Below are positions 28,400-35,716 of a stretch of DNA of 64,000 bases, one piece after another. The DNA is taken from positions 1,240,001 through 1,304,000 of the forward strand of contig NZ_OZ032151.1 in assembly GCF_964026475.1 (NCBI RefSeq). The letters are read 5' to 3'. Position numbers and translations under genes: made by a program. Position 1 is the stretch's first letter. Every line of letters starts with the position of its first letter. A model generated the notes under the pieces. It saw only the letters and a list, made by a program, of their open reading frames with translations. It was not told where the DNA came from and searched no databases. The stretch comes from Candidatus Tisiphia endosymbiont of Nemotelus nigrinus (lineage in GTDB: Bacteria > Pseudomonadota > Alphaproteobacteria > Rickettsiales > Rickettsiaceae).

Positions 28400-29083
28400 C
28401 TAAATAACAAAACAACGTTTTTGTTGAATAAGTTTATGGCATACTTCAAGTAGTTTACGCATGCATGCAACTATAGCAACCTTTTTAGGTTTAAAATTGT
28501 TAACAAGCCTATCATATAAAGCTTTCAAATATTGAAAACCATTTTTGACACCGTTTTTACCAGCCAATACCGCCATATATAAAGCATATCGTGGTATTTT
28601 TCTGCCACCTCTAATAAATCTTCGTCCTTGCTTATTACCACTATCACGGGCATAAGGAGCTATCCCTACAATTGCTGACAATTCATTACTACTATAATTT
28701 TTATTCCCTAATTCAGGTAAAAAACTAATTAGTTTTTTAGCTACGCATTTACCAATACCAGGCACACTCTCTAATATTTTTACCTTCTCTTTCAACTCTT
28801 CTGACTCATCTATTACTTCACTTAATTTTTTATCAAGCTCAGCTATTTCATTCTGTAAAAATTTAATGAGCTTTTCTATACTCTTTTTATCAATACCATC
28901 AATACTATGATGTAGCCTCTTCTTTTCATTGCTAAGCATTAATACTAAATCTTCTCGCCTTTGCTGATATCTCTTCAAAGTATCGGATTCAACTTGATAT
29001 AAATAATTAGCTGAAAGCTGCATCTTATCGCCATAATATGCTAATTTAAATGCGTCCTTCTTATCAGTTTTACACAAATTCAC
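28400..29083 (-). CDS. IS110 recombinase, C-terminal part (split)
   Basis: 227 residues from a GTG that overlaps the N-terminal frame's stop (GTGA). It begins with the third and fourth acidic positions of the RuvC-like DEDD domain (CKTDKKDAF; Asp7 and Asp10), then a coiled-coil spacer. The Tnp domain follows: VPGIGKCVAKKL, GIAPYARDSGNKQGR with the probable catalytic Ser148, and RGGRKIPRYALYMA. The protein is identical to that of copy 2. Confidence 0.85.
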   Translation of the reverse strand: MNLCKTDKKDAFKLAYYGDKMQLSANYLYQVESDTLKRYQQRREDLVLMLSNEKKRLHHSIDGIDKKSIEKLIKFLQNEIAELDKKLSEVIDESEELKEKVKILESVPGIGKCVAKKLISFLPELGNKNYSSNELSAIVGIAPYARDSGNKQGRRFIRGGRKIPRYALYMAVLAGKNGVKNGFQYLKALYDRLVNNFKPKKVAIVACMRKLLEVCHKLIQQKRCFVI

Positions 29084-29349
29084 CGATTTACTAATGAATT
29101 AAAGCTATATGTATTGACTTTATGTACCTGTTGTTTATTATTATACAATTTTTGGCAAATATCCGCTTCATAACCTCCAGTAGGTTCACATACTATTAGC
29201 TTAATTTCTTGTTCTTTTGTTAATTTTATCAGTTCTTCATGCCCTAACTTATCGTTGGAAAAACGATTATATATCGGTTTATTGTTAGACTCATATAAAC
29301 ATATATCTAACCATTTTTTACTTACATCTAGACCTATTATTTTACTCAT
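29080..29349 (-). CDS. IS110 recombinase, N-terminal part (split)
   Basis: 89 residues with the first half of the DEDD domain: Asp8 in IIGLDVSKKWLD and Glu55 in VCEPTGGYE. The frame stops right after NSLVNR, one base out of register with the next frame, where a normal IS110 recombinase would read straight on. A good GAAGGAG ribosome binding site precedes the ATG. Confidence 0.85.
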   Translation of the reverse strand: MSKIIGLDVSKKWLDICLYESNNKPIYNRFSNDKLGHEELIKLTKEQEIKLIVCEPTGGYEADICQKLYNNKQQVHKVNTYSFNSLVNR

Positions 29350-29360
29350 GATATAATCTC

Positions 29361-29501
29361 CTTCATCTTATTGTGCAAGGCTGCTGTTTCCAGCACCTTC
29401 TGCAATTTGTTCAAAGCAAACTTTGTAAGAGGGTACTTATTCTGTTTACGACTATTTCAGTCCAGTGTCTATCAAGTCACCCTCTTACAATTACTTATAT
29501 C
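29361..29501 (-). ncRNA. Putative bridge RNA of IS110 copy 1
   Basis: The non-coding leader between the element's left end and the recombinase. It has a 10-bp stem, GTAAGAGGGT/ACCCTCTTAC (29425-29488), whose loop carries TAGACACT and GTAAACAG. These match the left target and, in complement, the right target of the element. A second smaller hairpin with a GAAA loop follows. See the copy 2 entry for the detailed reading. Confidence 0.65.
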
Positions 29502-29554
29502 ATAATTTAAAGATATAAGTGTCTAATAATAGAAAGCAATAAATTATAAAAATG

Positions 29555-29760
29555 AATGGTTGTCATCGCGAGCCACGAAGTGGCGTGGCGATCCAAATAA
29601 ACAGCTAGTACTACAGTTGTAGATTGAGTAAATTCTCTAACCGTCATTACGAGAAGCCACTTTAGGCGACGAAGCAATCCAAAAGTTGCAACAGCACACT
29701 GTTTATTTGGATCGCCACGCCACTTCGTGGCTCGCGATGACGGTTGTTCATTCTTATAAC
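29555..29760. repeat. Composite of nested palindromic repeats
   Basis: The arm GTTGTCATCGCGAGCCACGA...GGATCCA-like (29567-29606) returns inverted at 29699-29745. Between them lie a solo MITE-B end (CTAGTACTACAGTTGTAGA, about 29604) and an RPE-A unit (GTCATTACGAGAAGCCACTT...GAAGCAATCC). The right two thirds of this mosaic recur near 50921-51037. Confidence 0.75.
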
Positions 29761-29859
29761 CTAGCGCTACAGTTGTAAACTGAATAAATTATGGAAAATT
29801 TGAGGGCTTTTTTTATAATATGGTTTCTAGTTTTTGAAATCTACAACTGTAGTACTAGC
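29761..29859. repeat. MITE-B, copy 1
   Basis: A 99-bp element starting CTAGCGCTACAGTTGTA and ending CTACAACTGTAGTACTAG. The nearly identical second copy is at 51040-51137 and a solo end lies near 63478. Further RPE-A fragments follow (to about 29930). The rest of the gap to 30199 is AT-rich and without a recognisable gene. Confidence 0.85.
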
Positions 29860-30199
29860 TAGTTTTATTTTTTGCCGCTGCAACTTCTGGATTGCCACGT
29901 CACAGCTTTGCTGCTCCTCGCAATGACGTTTATGCATTTTCTAAAACAAATTCTTCTATCATTAGTTGCGACTTTTAAATCTCCCTGAGTCTAATATTAA
30001 GATAAATTATAATTGGCAAATTAATCAGTAAAATAGATAAATATTTTACTGATTAGGTCATTATTGCTATTAGTGATATGGAATATTTAGTGTATTATTG
30101 AACTATTAGAACTGCTGGATTATAGGACTAGTTTAGCCTATCATTTATCCAAATATTCTATTATTGTTATTGGATTATGTTTAAGTAGAGGAGAAAACT

Positions 30200-30448
30200 A
30201 TGATGAAAGATATCTGTAAAAAAGTTAAATGTATCATATGCTTGCTTATATATGTTATGGTCACTTGGGTTATCGCAAAATTTATACTTATATCAACATT
30301 CCCGGATGATGGTCAATGTCACTGCTCCGAGACTCCAACGTTGTTGCATTATATTTTGGCTTTGATCGTAACTACAGCACCAGTGATAACGTATGTATGC
30401 ACAAGAAATCGTAAGACAAAAGCAAAATCTGATAGTAAAAAATTATGA
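30200..30448 (+). CDS. Small two-pass membrane protein coupled to ruvA
   Basis: 82 residues, unrecognised. There are two hydrophobic segments (about 14-32 and 49-64) and a short loop rich in Cys/His ([10 protein letters not shown]). Further cysteines lie at the N-terminus (CKKVKCIIC), and the tail is basic. A strong AGAGGAG site lies just upstream of the ATG. The stop overlaps the ruvA start (ATGA, 30445-30448), so the gene is real and is translationally coupled to ruvAB. Function unknown; the cysteines could bind metal or form disulfides. Confidence 0.7.
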   Translation: MMKDICKKVKCIICLLIYVMVTWVIAKFILISTFPDDGQCHCSETPTLLHYILALIVTTAPVITYVCTRNRKTKAKSDSKKL

Positions 30449-31038
30449 TTGGTAAATTAAAAGGTAAAATAGATGCATGTTTTAATGATTATGTCATTAT
30501 TGATGTTAGTGGTGTGGGATATTTAGTGTATTGTAGTAGTAAAACGCTGAATAAATTAGTCGTTAATGAGTTTTGTCAATTATTTATTGAAACGCATGTG
30601 AGAGAAGATCATATCAATCTTTATGGATTTTTATCTCTAGAAGAGAAATTTATTTTTAATTTATTACAATCAGTAAACGGCATTGGGACAAAGATGGCAT
30701 TAGCTATTTTATCAAATTTATCACCTGAGCAAATCCAATCAGCGATAGCCAGGCGGGATAAAGAAGCTTTTAAAGTCGTTTCCGGTGTTGGACTAAAATT
30801 GGCTGAACGAATTATTATAGAGCTAAAAGATAAAGCCGTAACTAACCTTGCTAACAATCTTTCCATCAATAAGGATGATAGTGACTTAGCTAATGATGCT
30901 ACATTAGCTTTAACCTCACTTGGGGTTAATAAAACTGAAGCATATAACTTAGTACAGGAAATTATTGCAAATAATCCTGAACTCTCTATTAACGAGCTAA
31001 TTAAACTTGCATTAAAGGCGCGTAGTTCCAATGTCTAA
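30445..31038 (+). CDS. ruvA: Holliday junction DNA helicase subunit RuvA
   Basis: A junction-binding tetramer that loads RuvB. The 197-residue protein starts [20 protein letters not shown], with an N-terminal OB-like domain. Two helix-hairpin-helix motifs follow ([19 protein letters not shown] and [17 protein letters not shown]). A C-terminal domain of about 45 residues contacts RuvB ([15 protein letters not shown]). It overlaps ruvB by 8 bp. Confidence 0.96.
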   Translation: MIGKLKGKIDACFNDYVIIDVSGVGYLVYCSSKTLNKLVVNEFCQLFIETHVREDHINLYGFLSLEEKFIFNLLQSVNGIGTKMALAILSNLSPEQIQSAIARRDKEAFKVVSGVGLKLAERIIIELKDKAVTNLANNLSINKDDSDLANDATLALTSLGVNKTEAYNLVQEIIANNPELSINELIKLALKARSSNV

Positions 31039-32032
31039 AAATATTTTATCAGCTGATATACTTCCAAGCGATCAAGAGTTCTCTCTACGCCCTAGCTACT
31101 TAAAAGAATTCGTTGGACAGCAACAAATTAAAGAGAATTTATCTATTTTCATCCAAGCAGCTAAAAATAGGGCTGAACATTTAGATCATACCTTATTTTA
31201 TGGTCCTCCGGGACTTGGTAAAACCACTCTTGCCCAAATTATTTCTAAAGAAATGGGAGTAAATTTTAAATCTACCTCAGGTCCTGCTATATCCAAAGCA
31301 GCTGACCTAGCTGCTATACTCACTAACTTACAAGATAATGATGTGTTATTTATTGATGAAATTCACCGTCTTAGCACAAATATTGAAGAAGTATTGTACC
31401 AAGCAATGGAAGATTTCGCTTTAGATATAGTTATTGGTGAAGGACCAGCAGCAAGATCAGTAAAAATCAATCTACCTAATTTTACTTTAGTTGGAGCAAC
31501 TACTAGACTAGGTCTATTAAGCAACCCTTTAAGAGATAGATTCGGTATACCCTTGCGTCTACATTTTTATAATGTGGATGAATTAAAGCTTGTTTTAAGT
31601 AGAGCTAGTAAATTGCTGGAAATTAATGTAACCGATGGTGCGTTAGAAGAAATAGCAGGGCGTAGTAGAGGAACTCCAAGAATTGCCCTTAGGCTAATTA
31701 GACGGGTGAGAGATTTCGCTTCCGTCGAAGATCAGCTAGAAATTGATAGAAATATTGCCAATATCTCACTAAATCGATTAGAAGTTGACAAAATAGGTTT
31801 AGACAGTAATGATTATAGATACTTAAAATTTATAGCGGATAATTATGGCGGAGGACCGGTTGGTATAGAGACCATTGCAGCAGCTTTATCAGAACAACGC
31901 GATGCTGTTGAAGAAACTATCGAACCCTATCTAATACAAATAGGGTTATTACAACGCACCCCAAGAGGTAGGGTTATTACTAAAAATGCTTTTGACCATC
32001 TTGGAATAGACTTCCTGCATAAGTCAATCTAG
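31031..32032 (+). CDS. ruvB: Holliday junction branch migration ATPase RuvB
   Basis: AAA+ motor of branch migration, 333 residues. Walker A GPPGLGKT is at 58-65, Walker [11 protein letters not shown], sensor 1 VGATTRLG, the arginine finger region LRDRFGI, and a winged-helix C-terminus ([27 protein letters not shown]). The last residues, IDFLHKSI, and the stop are encoded by the start of a palindromic repeat (RPE-B, from 32007). The native C-terminus has thus been replaced or extended. Confidence 0.96.
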   Translation: MSKNILSADILPSDQEFSLRPSYLKEFVGQQQIKENLSIFIQAAKNRAEHLDHTLFYGPPGLGKTTLAQIISKEMGVNFKSTSGPAISKAADLAAILTNLQDNDVLFIDEIHRLSTNIEEVLYQAMEDFALDIVIGEGPAARSVKINLPNFTLVGATTRLGLLSNPLRDRFGIPLRLHFYNVDELKLVLSRASKLLEINVTDGALEEIAGRSRGTPRIALRLIRRVRDFASVEDQLEIDRNIANISLNRLEVDKIGLDSNDYRYLKFIADNYGGGPVGIETIAAALSEQRDAVEETIEPYLIQIGLLQRTPRGRVITKNAFDHLGIDFLHKSI

Positions 32033-32152
32033 TTGGTGATTTTGTCGTCGAAACTCGCCCTAGTGCCTCACGTACGTTTATGTACGCTACGGTACTCGGC
32101 TTCGTTTCTTCTAAAAACCCCGAGGGCTTTTTTGACTTATGCAAGAAGTCTA
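32007..32152. repeat. RPE-B palindromic element, copy 2
   Basis: 146 bp with inverted TAGACTTCnTGCATAAG ends, the same length as the copy at 15708-15853 and in the opposite orientation. Its first 26 bp form the 3' end of ruvB. The CCCCGAGGGCTTTTTTG stretch could also act as a terminator for the ruvAB unit. Confidence 0.85.
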
Positions 32153-32154
32153 AT

Positions 32155-32452
32155 ATATAACTAACTCGAGAAGGTTTTAGCCATAGCAAACTGGCGTCGT
32201 TGCGAGGAGGCGTAAGGCTACGAAGCAATCCATTTCTAATCACTTTTTTGGATTGCTTCGTCGACCTACGGTCTTTCTCGCAATGACAATGGGTGAAAAT
32301 ACTTCTGTCATTGCGAGACCACGTAAGTGGTCGTGGCAATCTACTTCATTTGGATTGCTTCGTCGCCACTAAAGCAGCTCCTCGCAATGACGTTTGGCTC
32401 TTGTGTACTCCTCACTAATAAACAGAGTAGTGATAGTCGGGGTTAGCTATAT
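32155..32452. repeat. RPE-A palindromes, two units in one element
   Basis: An outer TATATAACTAACTCGAGAAGG (left) and GGGTTAGCTATAT (right) enclose two GTCATTGCGAG/GCAATCC hairpins (about 32190-32290 and 32308-32395). A second palindrome seems to have been inserted in, or duplicated within, the first. Together with RPE-B it fills the ruvB-FKBP gap. Confidence 0.75.
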
Positions 32453-32494
32453 GTTTTTAACCAAACTAAAAGATACTTAAGAGAGAAATATTAT

Positions 32495-33484
32495 ATGCAA
32501 AAAGCTTTAACTTTTATAATTGCTGCAGCAATTATTTACTCTATTGTACAAATGAAAATGCAATCTCCACCTGAGGAGAACGCCCCTAAGGTTCAGACAA
32601 CTAACGAAGCAGAAAGTGCTAACAATACTAGTACTGGCACTCCTGAACAACCAAATATACCATTAACTGGTAATTTCCTTGAAAAAACTGTTTCAAAAGT
32701 TTTGATCAATTCTCTTAAAACAGAAGAAGGTCGATTATTCTTTGAAAATTTACTACAACCAACAAACAAACCTATTACTGATGGTAAATATACTATAGAG
32801 GTTAATAGAGATTTAATTCAGCCAATGTTTAAGATTAACAGCTTTGGTAATGGGACTGCTGGTCCAGCCACTTGTGGTCATGTAGTCACATTGCGTTATC
32901 AATTATTGGATATTAATAATAATTTACTTAGCGAAAATACTAAAACCTTTACACTTGGTTCTCGAACAATTATGCCAGGAATTGATTCTGTAGTAGTAGG
33001 GATGATGGTTGGACAAACTAGACAAGCTATACTTCCCGCAAAATATGTATATTCTAATGAAAAGAATAAAGAGTATGATTCAGCTTACAGGGTTAATATT
33101 GTCTTAAATTCGATATTACCTAATAATTTTGTTAATAGTCATGAAGTAAAGATATTTGATGATGAAGTAGCTTATAGAATGCCGTTACTATGTGGAGATA
33201 AAGTAGGAGTTGATGCAAAGATTACTAAATTATCGAATGGGCAGGTGCTTTTTGATTCAGTACAAGAAGGTAAAAAACTAGATATAAAAATTGGTGATAT
33301 TAGTTATCCATTAATTATGTCATATGTTCTGCATGGTAAAGTACCAGTTGGCACTAGGACGGTAATTGCCAAAGGTAAGTTATTTAAAGCACTTGGTTCT
33401 AATATCAATAGAATGCTTAATCAAAGTAAGATTCCTATGGATGAATATTTGATGCTGGAATTAACAAATTTTCAAACAGAATAA
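32495..33484 (+). CDS. FKBP-type peptidyl-prolyl isomerase, membrane-anchored
   Basis: 329 residues. An N-terminal hydrophobic segment (about 3-19) is followed by an acidic, Thr/Asn-rich linker. An FKBP domain comes at about 125-215 (CGHVVTLRYQLLD, TFTLGSRTIMPGIDSVVVGMMVGQTRQAILP), and a second, FKBP-like module ends the protein (KVPVGTRTVIAKGKL). It probably folds proteins in the periplasm, held by the inner membrane. GAGAG lies upstream of the ATG. thyX follows after 13 bp, so the two may be co-transcribed. Confidence 0.82.
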   Translation: MQKALTFIIAAAIIYSIVQMKMQSPPEENAPKVQTTNEAESANNTSTGTPEQPNIPLTGNFLEKTVSKVLINSLKTEEGRLFFENLLQPTNKPITDGKYTIEVNRDLIQPMFKINSFGNGTAGPATCGHVVTLRYQLLDINNNLLSENTKTFTLGSRTIMPGIDSVVVGMMVGQTRQAILPAKYVYSNEKNKEYDSAYRVNIVLNSILPNNFVNSHEVKIFDDEVAYRMPLLCGDKVGVDAKITKLSNGQVLFDSVQEGKKLDIKIGDISYPLIMSYVLHGKVPVGTRTVIAKGKLFKALGSNINRMLNQSKIPMDEYLMLELTNFQTE

Positions 33485-33497
33485 TTGAGGAAGAAAA

Positions 33498-34394
33498 ATG
33501 CACGATACTAATTACCATACTAAAAGAGCAACTGTACCAGCTCTTGAAGAATTATTATTTAAACCCATAAAAGTACTAGACCATGGTTTTATCAGGGTTA
33601 TTGATTATATGGGTGATGATGGTAGCATAGTACAAGCAGCACGAGTATCGTATGGCAAAGGGACAAAACAACTAAGCCAAGATAAAGGCTTAATTAATTA
33701 CCTAATGCGTCATAAACATACCACGCCATTTGAAATGTGTGATATCAAATTTCATATTAAACTACCTATTTTCGTTGCAAGACAATGGATACGTCATAGA
33801 ACTGCTAGTGTTAATGAATATTCAGCTAGATATTCTATATTAGGAAATGAATTTTATTTACCGGAAAAACAGAATCTTGCTGCTCAATCTACAACAAATA
33901 AGCAAGGAAGAAGTGATGAAGAAATTCCAGAAAAAATTGCAGATAAAGTATTAGTGCTACTGGAAAAAGATGCTAAAATATGCTATCAGCATTATACTGA
34001 AATGATGAACCAGGATGAACATGGGAATATTATCGATGAAGATACCATAGGTATTACTAGGGAACTTGCAAGAATGAATTTAACCTTAAACTATTATACA
34101 GAATGGTATTGGAAAATTAATTTGCATAACCTATTAAATTTCCTACTACTCCGAGCCGATTCTCATGCCCAATATGAAATCAGAGTATATGCAGAAAAGA
34201 TGCTAGAAATAGTGAAAGATTGGGTACCTTTTACTTATGATGCTTTTAAGGAATATAGGCTAGAAGGTAATAATATTTCTAAAAAGGGACTGGAGGTTAT
34301 AAAAAGACTAATTAATAAGGAAGATGTCACACTAGAGTCTAGTGGTATGACCAAAAGAGAATGGGATGAATTAATGCAAGTTATTGGAAAGTAA
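33498..34394 (+). CDS. thyX: Flavin-dependent thymidylate synthase
   Basis: Makes dTMP from dUMP using FAD and NADPH with methylene-tetrahydrofolate, replacing ThyA. The signature RHRxxSxNExSxRYS is present at residues 99-113 ([15 protein letters not shown]). The 298-residue length is typical of rickettsial ThyX. A strong GAGGAAG ribosome binding site precedes the ATG. A C-terminal extension after about 260 ([11 protein letters not shown]...) lies beyond the core. Confidence 0.97.
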   Translation: MHDTNYHTKRATVPALEELLFKPIKVLDHGFIRVIDYMGDDGSIVQAARVSYGKGTKQLSQDKGLINYLMRHKHTTPFEMCDIKFHIKLPIFVARQWIRHRTASVNEYSARYSILGNEFYLPEKQNLAAQSTTNKQGRSDEEIPEKIADKVLVLLEKDAKICYQHYTEMMNQDEHGNIIDEDTIGITRELARMNLTLNYYTEWYWKINLHNLLNFLLLRADSHAQYEIRVYAEKMLEIVKDWVPFTYDAFKEYRLEGNNISKKGLEVIKRLINKEDVTLESSGMTKREWDELMQVIGK

Positions 34395-34749
34395 AATAAA
34401 GAAGGGAAAAGCTAACACAAATAGTACTTTGCGGCTCTGTGCAAAAAAGTGTGTGTGAGCCAAGAAAAGCATAGTACCCTACAATTTTGAGATAGTGGAG
34501 AAGATGGTAAGATAGTATTAGAGGATTTAGCTCAAATGAGTGGTATATATCGGAGCAACTTTGTTCGGCAAGAAAGTGATTACACTGCCTTTCTTGAAGG
34601 GCACCTAAGCTTTGTTCCTATATATCTGCTCACAAGCTTCAGAAGACGATGGTATTAATAATATCGATGGTGCTAAAAATGAGTAGTATTTTAAAATAAT
34701 AAAAGATATTTTTAAAAAAGACAAAGATTCTTTACAATGAGGTTAACTT
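34395..34749. other. Gap upstream of the second Rpn gene
   Basis: It holds the CCTACAATTTTGAGATAGTG repeat (34475-34505). An imperfect palindrome lies at about 34538-34633, with GTGGTATATATCGGAGCAAC against an inverted GTTCCTATATATCTGCTCAC. An AT-rich leader with TGAGGT before the Rpn ATG follows. No gene is supported. Confidence 0.5.
34475..34488 (+). repeat. Left short inverted repeat flanking Rpn gene 2
   Basis: TACCCTACAATTTT, the perfect 14-bp inverse of 35694-35707. The pair encloses the Rpn gene at 34750-35661, about 1.2 kb apart. Confidence 0.65.
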
Positions 34750-35661
34750 ATGAGTGACAAAACACTAGTATCGTTGGACTATGCGATTAAATATCTACTC
34801 AAGAATAAAGGTGACTACGAGATAGTCGAGGGCTTTATCTCTGCAATACTTCAAGATGCTGGCTATCCAGCAGTAAAAGTTACTAACTTGCTTGATGGTG
34901 AAAGTAATAAAGAAAGTGAGGAGCTAAAGCAAAGTGTTGCTGACGTTATTGTTGAAGACCAACAAGGTCATAAGTATATTGTTGAAATAGATAGCTACTA
35001 TGCTGGTTACTTTTTGCATAAAGCTTGCTTTAATACTAGCCGGTTGATTGTCGATACTATTCGTGCTAGTCAGGATTATACTAGTATCAAGAAAATATTT
35101 CATATCAACTTAATATATTTTGCTTATGCAAATATGAAATCGCCTATATATCACGGTCAGACTATTTTTAAAGAAATAGAACACGAGTCATCTAGAAAAT
35201 TACGCAGTATTGATAAATATAATAAGCTAGTTGACGTTCATAATTTATTTCCAGAATATTTTATTATTTCTGTACCAATGTTTAATGATGTCATAAAAAA
35301 TGAAATGGATGAATGGTTATATTTGGCTAAATATTCTGAGGTTAGGGATGATTTTAAATCACCTTATATGAGGAAAGTGGCCGAGCGTCTTAATCTTCTC
35401 AAAATGACTACTAAAGAACGTATAGCTTATAATAAATATGTCAATGAATCTTTAAAACAACGTGATTATCTACTTTCAGCTGAGGAAAAAGGTAGGGAAG
35501 AAGGTATTGAAAAAGGTAGGGAAGAAGGGTTTGAGAAAGGTGAAGAAAAAAAAGCTATAGCCATGGCAAAGAAAATGTTGGCTAAAAGAAAGCCAATAGA
35601 TGAAATTATTGAATTTACCGAACTAACCCTTGAGGAAATAAATAAGTTAAGAGAAGAATAA
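34750..35661 (+). CDS. PD-(D/E)XK nuclease family transposase (Rpn-type), second copy
   Basis: 303 residues. The N-terminus has a PD-(D/E)XK transposase pattern: SLDYAIKYLLKNKGDYEIVE, then the catalytic strands SVADVIVEDQQGHKYIVEID (D and ExD at about 62-76). A GREEG/EKG repeat linker follows, and the tail AKKMLAKRKPIDEIIEFTEL is almost that of the first Rpn gene (14601-15512). The N-terminal halves of the two proteins differ, so they are distinct subfamilies sharing a tail module. Short inverted repeats flank it. Mobility and activity are inferred. Confidence 0.8.
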   Translation: MSDKTLVSLDYAIKYLLKNKGDYEIVEGFISAILQDAGYPAVKVTNLLDGESNKESEELKQSVADVIVEDQQGHKYIVEIDSYYAGYFLHKACFNTSRLIVDTIRASQDYTSIKKIFHINLIYFAYANMKSPIYHGQTIFKEIEHESSRKLRSIDKYNKLVDVHNLFPEYFIISVPMFNDVIKNEMDEWLYLAKYSEVRDDFKSPYMRKVAERLNLLKMTTKERIAYNKYVNESLKQRDYLLSAEEKGREEGIEKGREEGFEKGEEKKAIAMAKKMLAKRKPIDEIIEFTELTLEEINKLREE

Positions 35662-35693
35662 CTTCTTCTTCCTATCCTACTACCATCTTTACA

Positions 35694-35707
35694 AAAATTG
35701 TAGGGTA
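35694..35707 (-). repeat. Right short inverted repeat flanking Rpn gene 2
   Basis: AAAATTGTAGGGTA, the exact inverse of 34475-34488. It lies between the Rpn stop and the dnaE stop. Confidence 0.65.
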
Positions 35708-35716
35708 TGGAGCTAC

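Larger units (their letters stand above)
28354..29517 (-). mobile_element. IS110-family element, copy 1
   Basis: A 1164-bp element, apparently identical to the copy at 62044-63207 in the opposite orientation. There are no terminal inverted repeats; boundaries come from comparing the two copies. The CT core (AG on the plus strand) is present at both ends, at 28354-28355 and 29518-29519. It sits in a TAGACACT|GTTAAC target, the end of MITE-A. It contains a leader RNA region and two overlapping recombinase frames. Confidence 0.9.
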
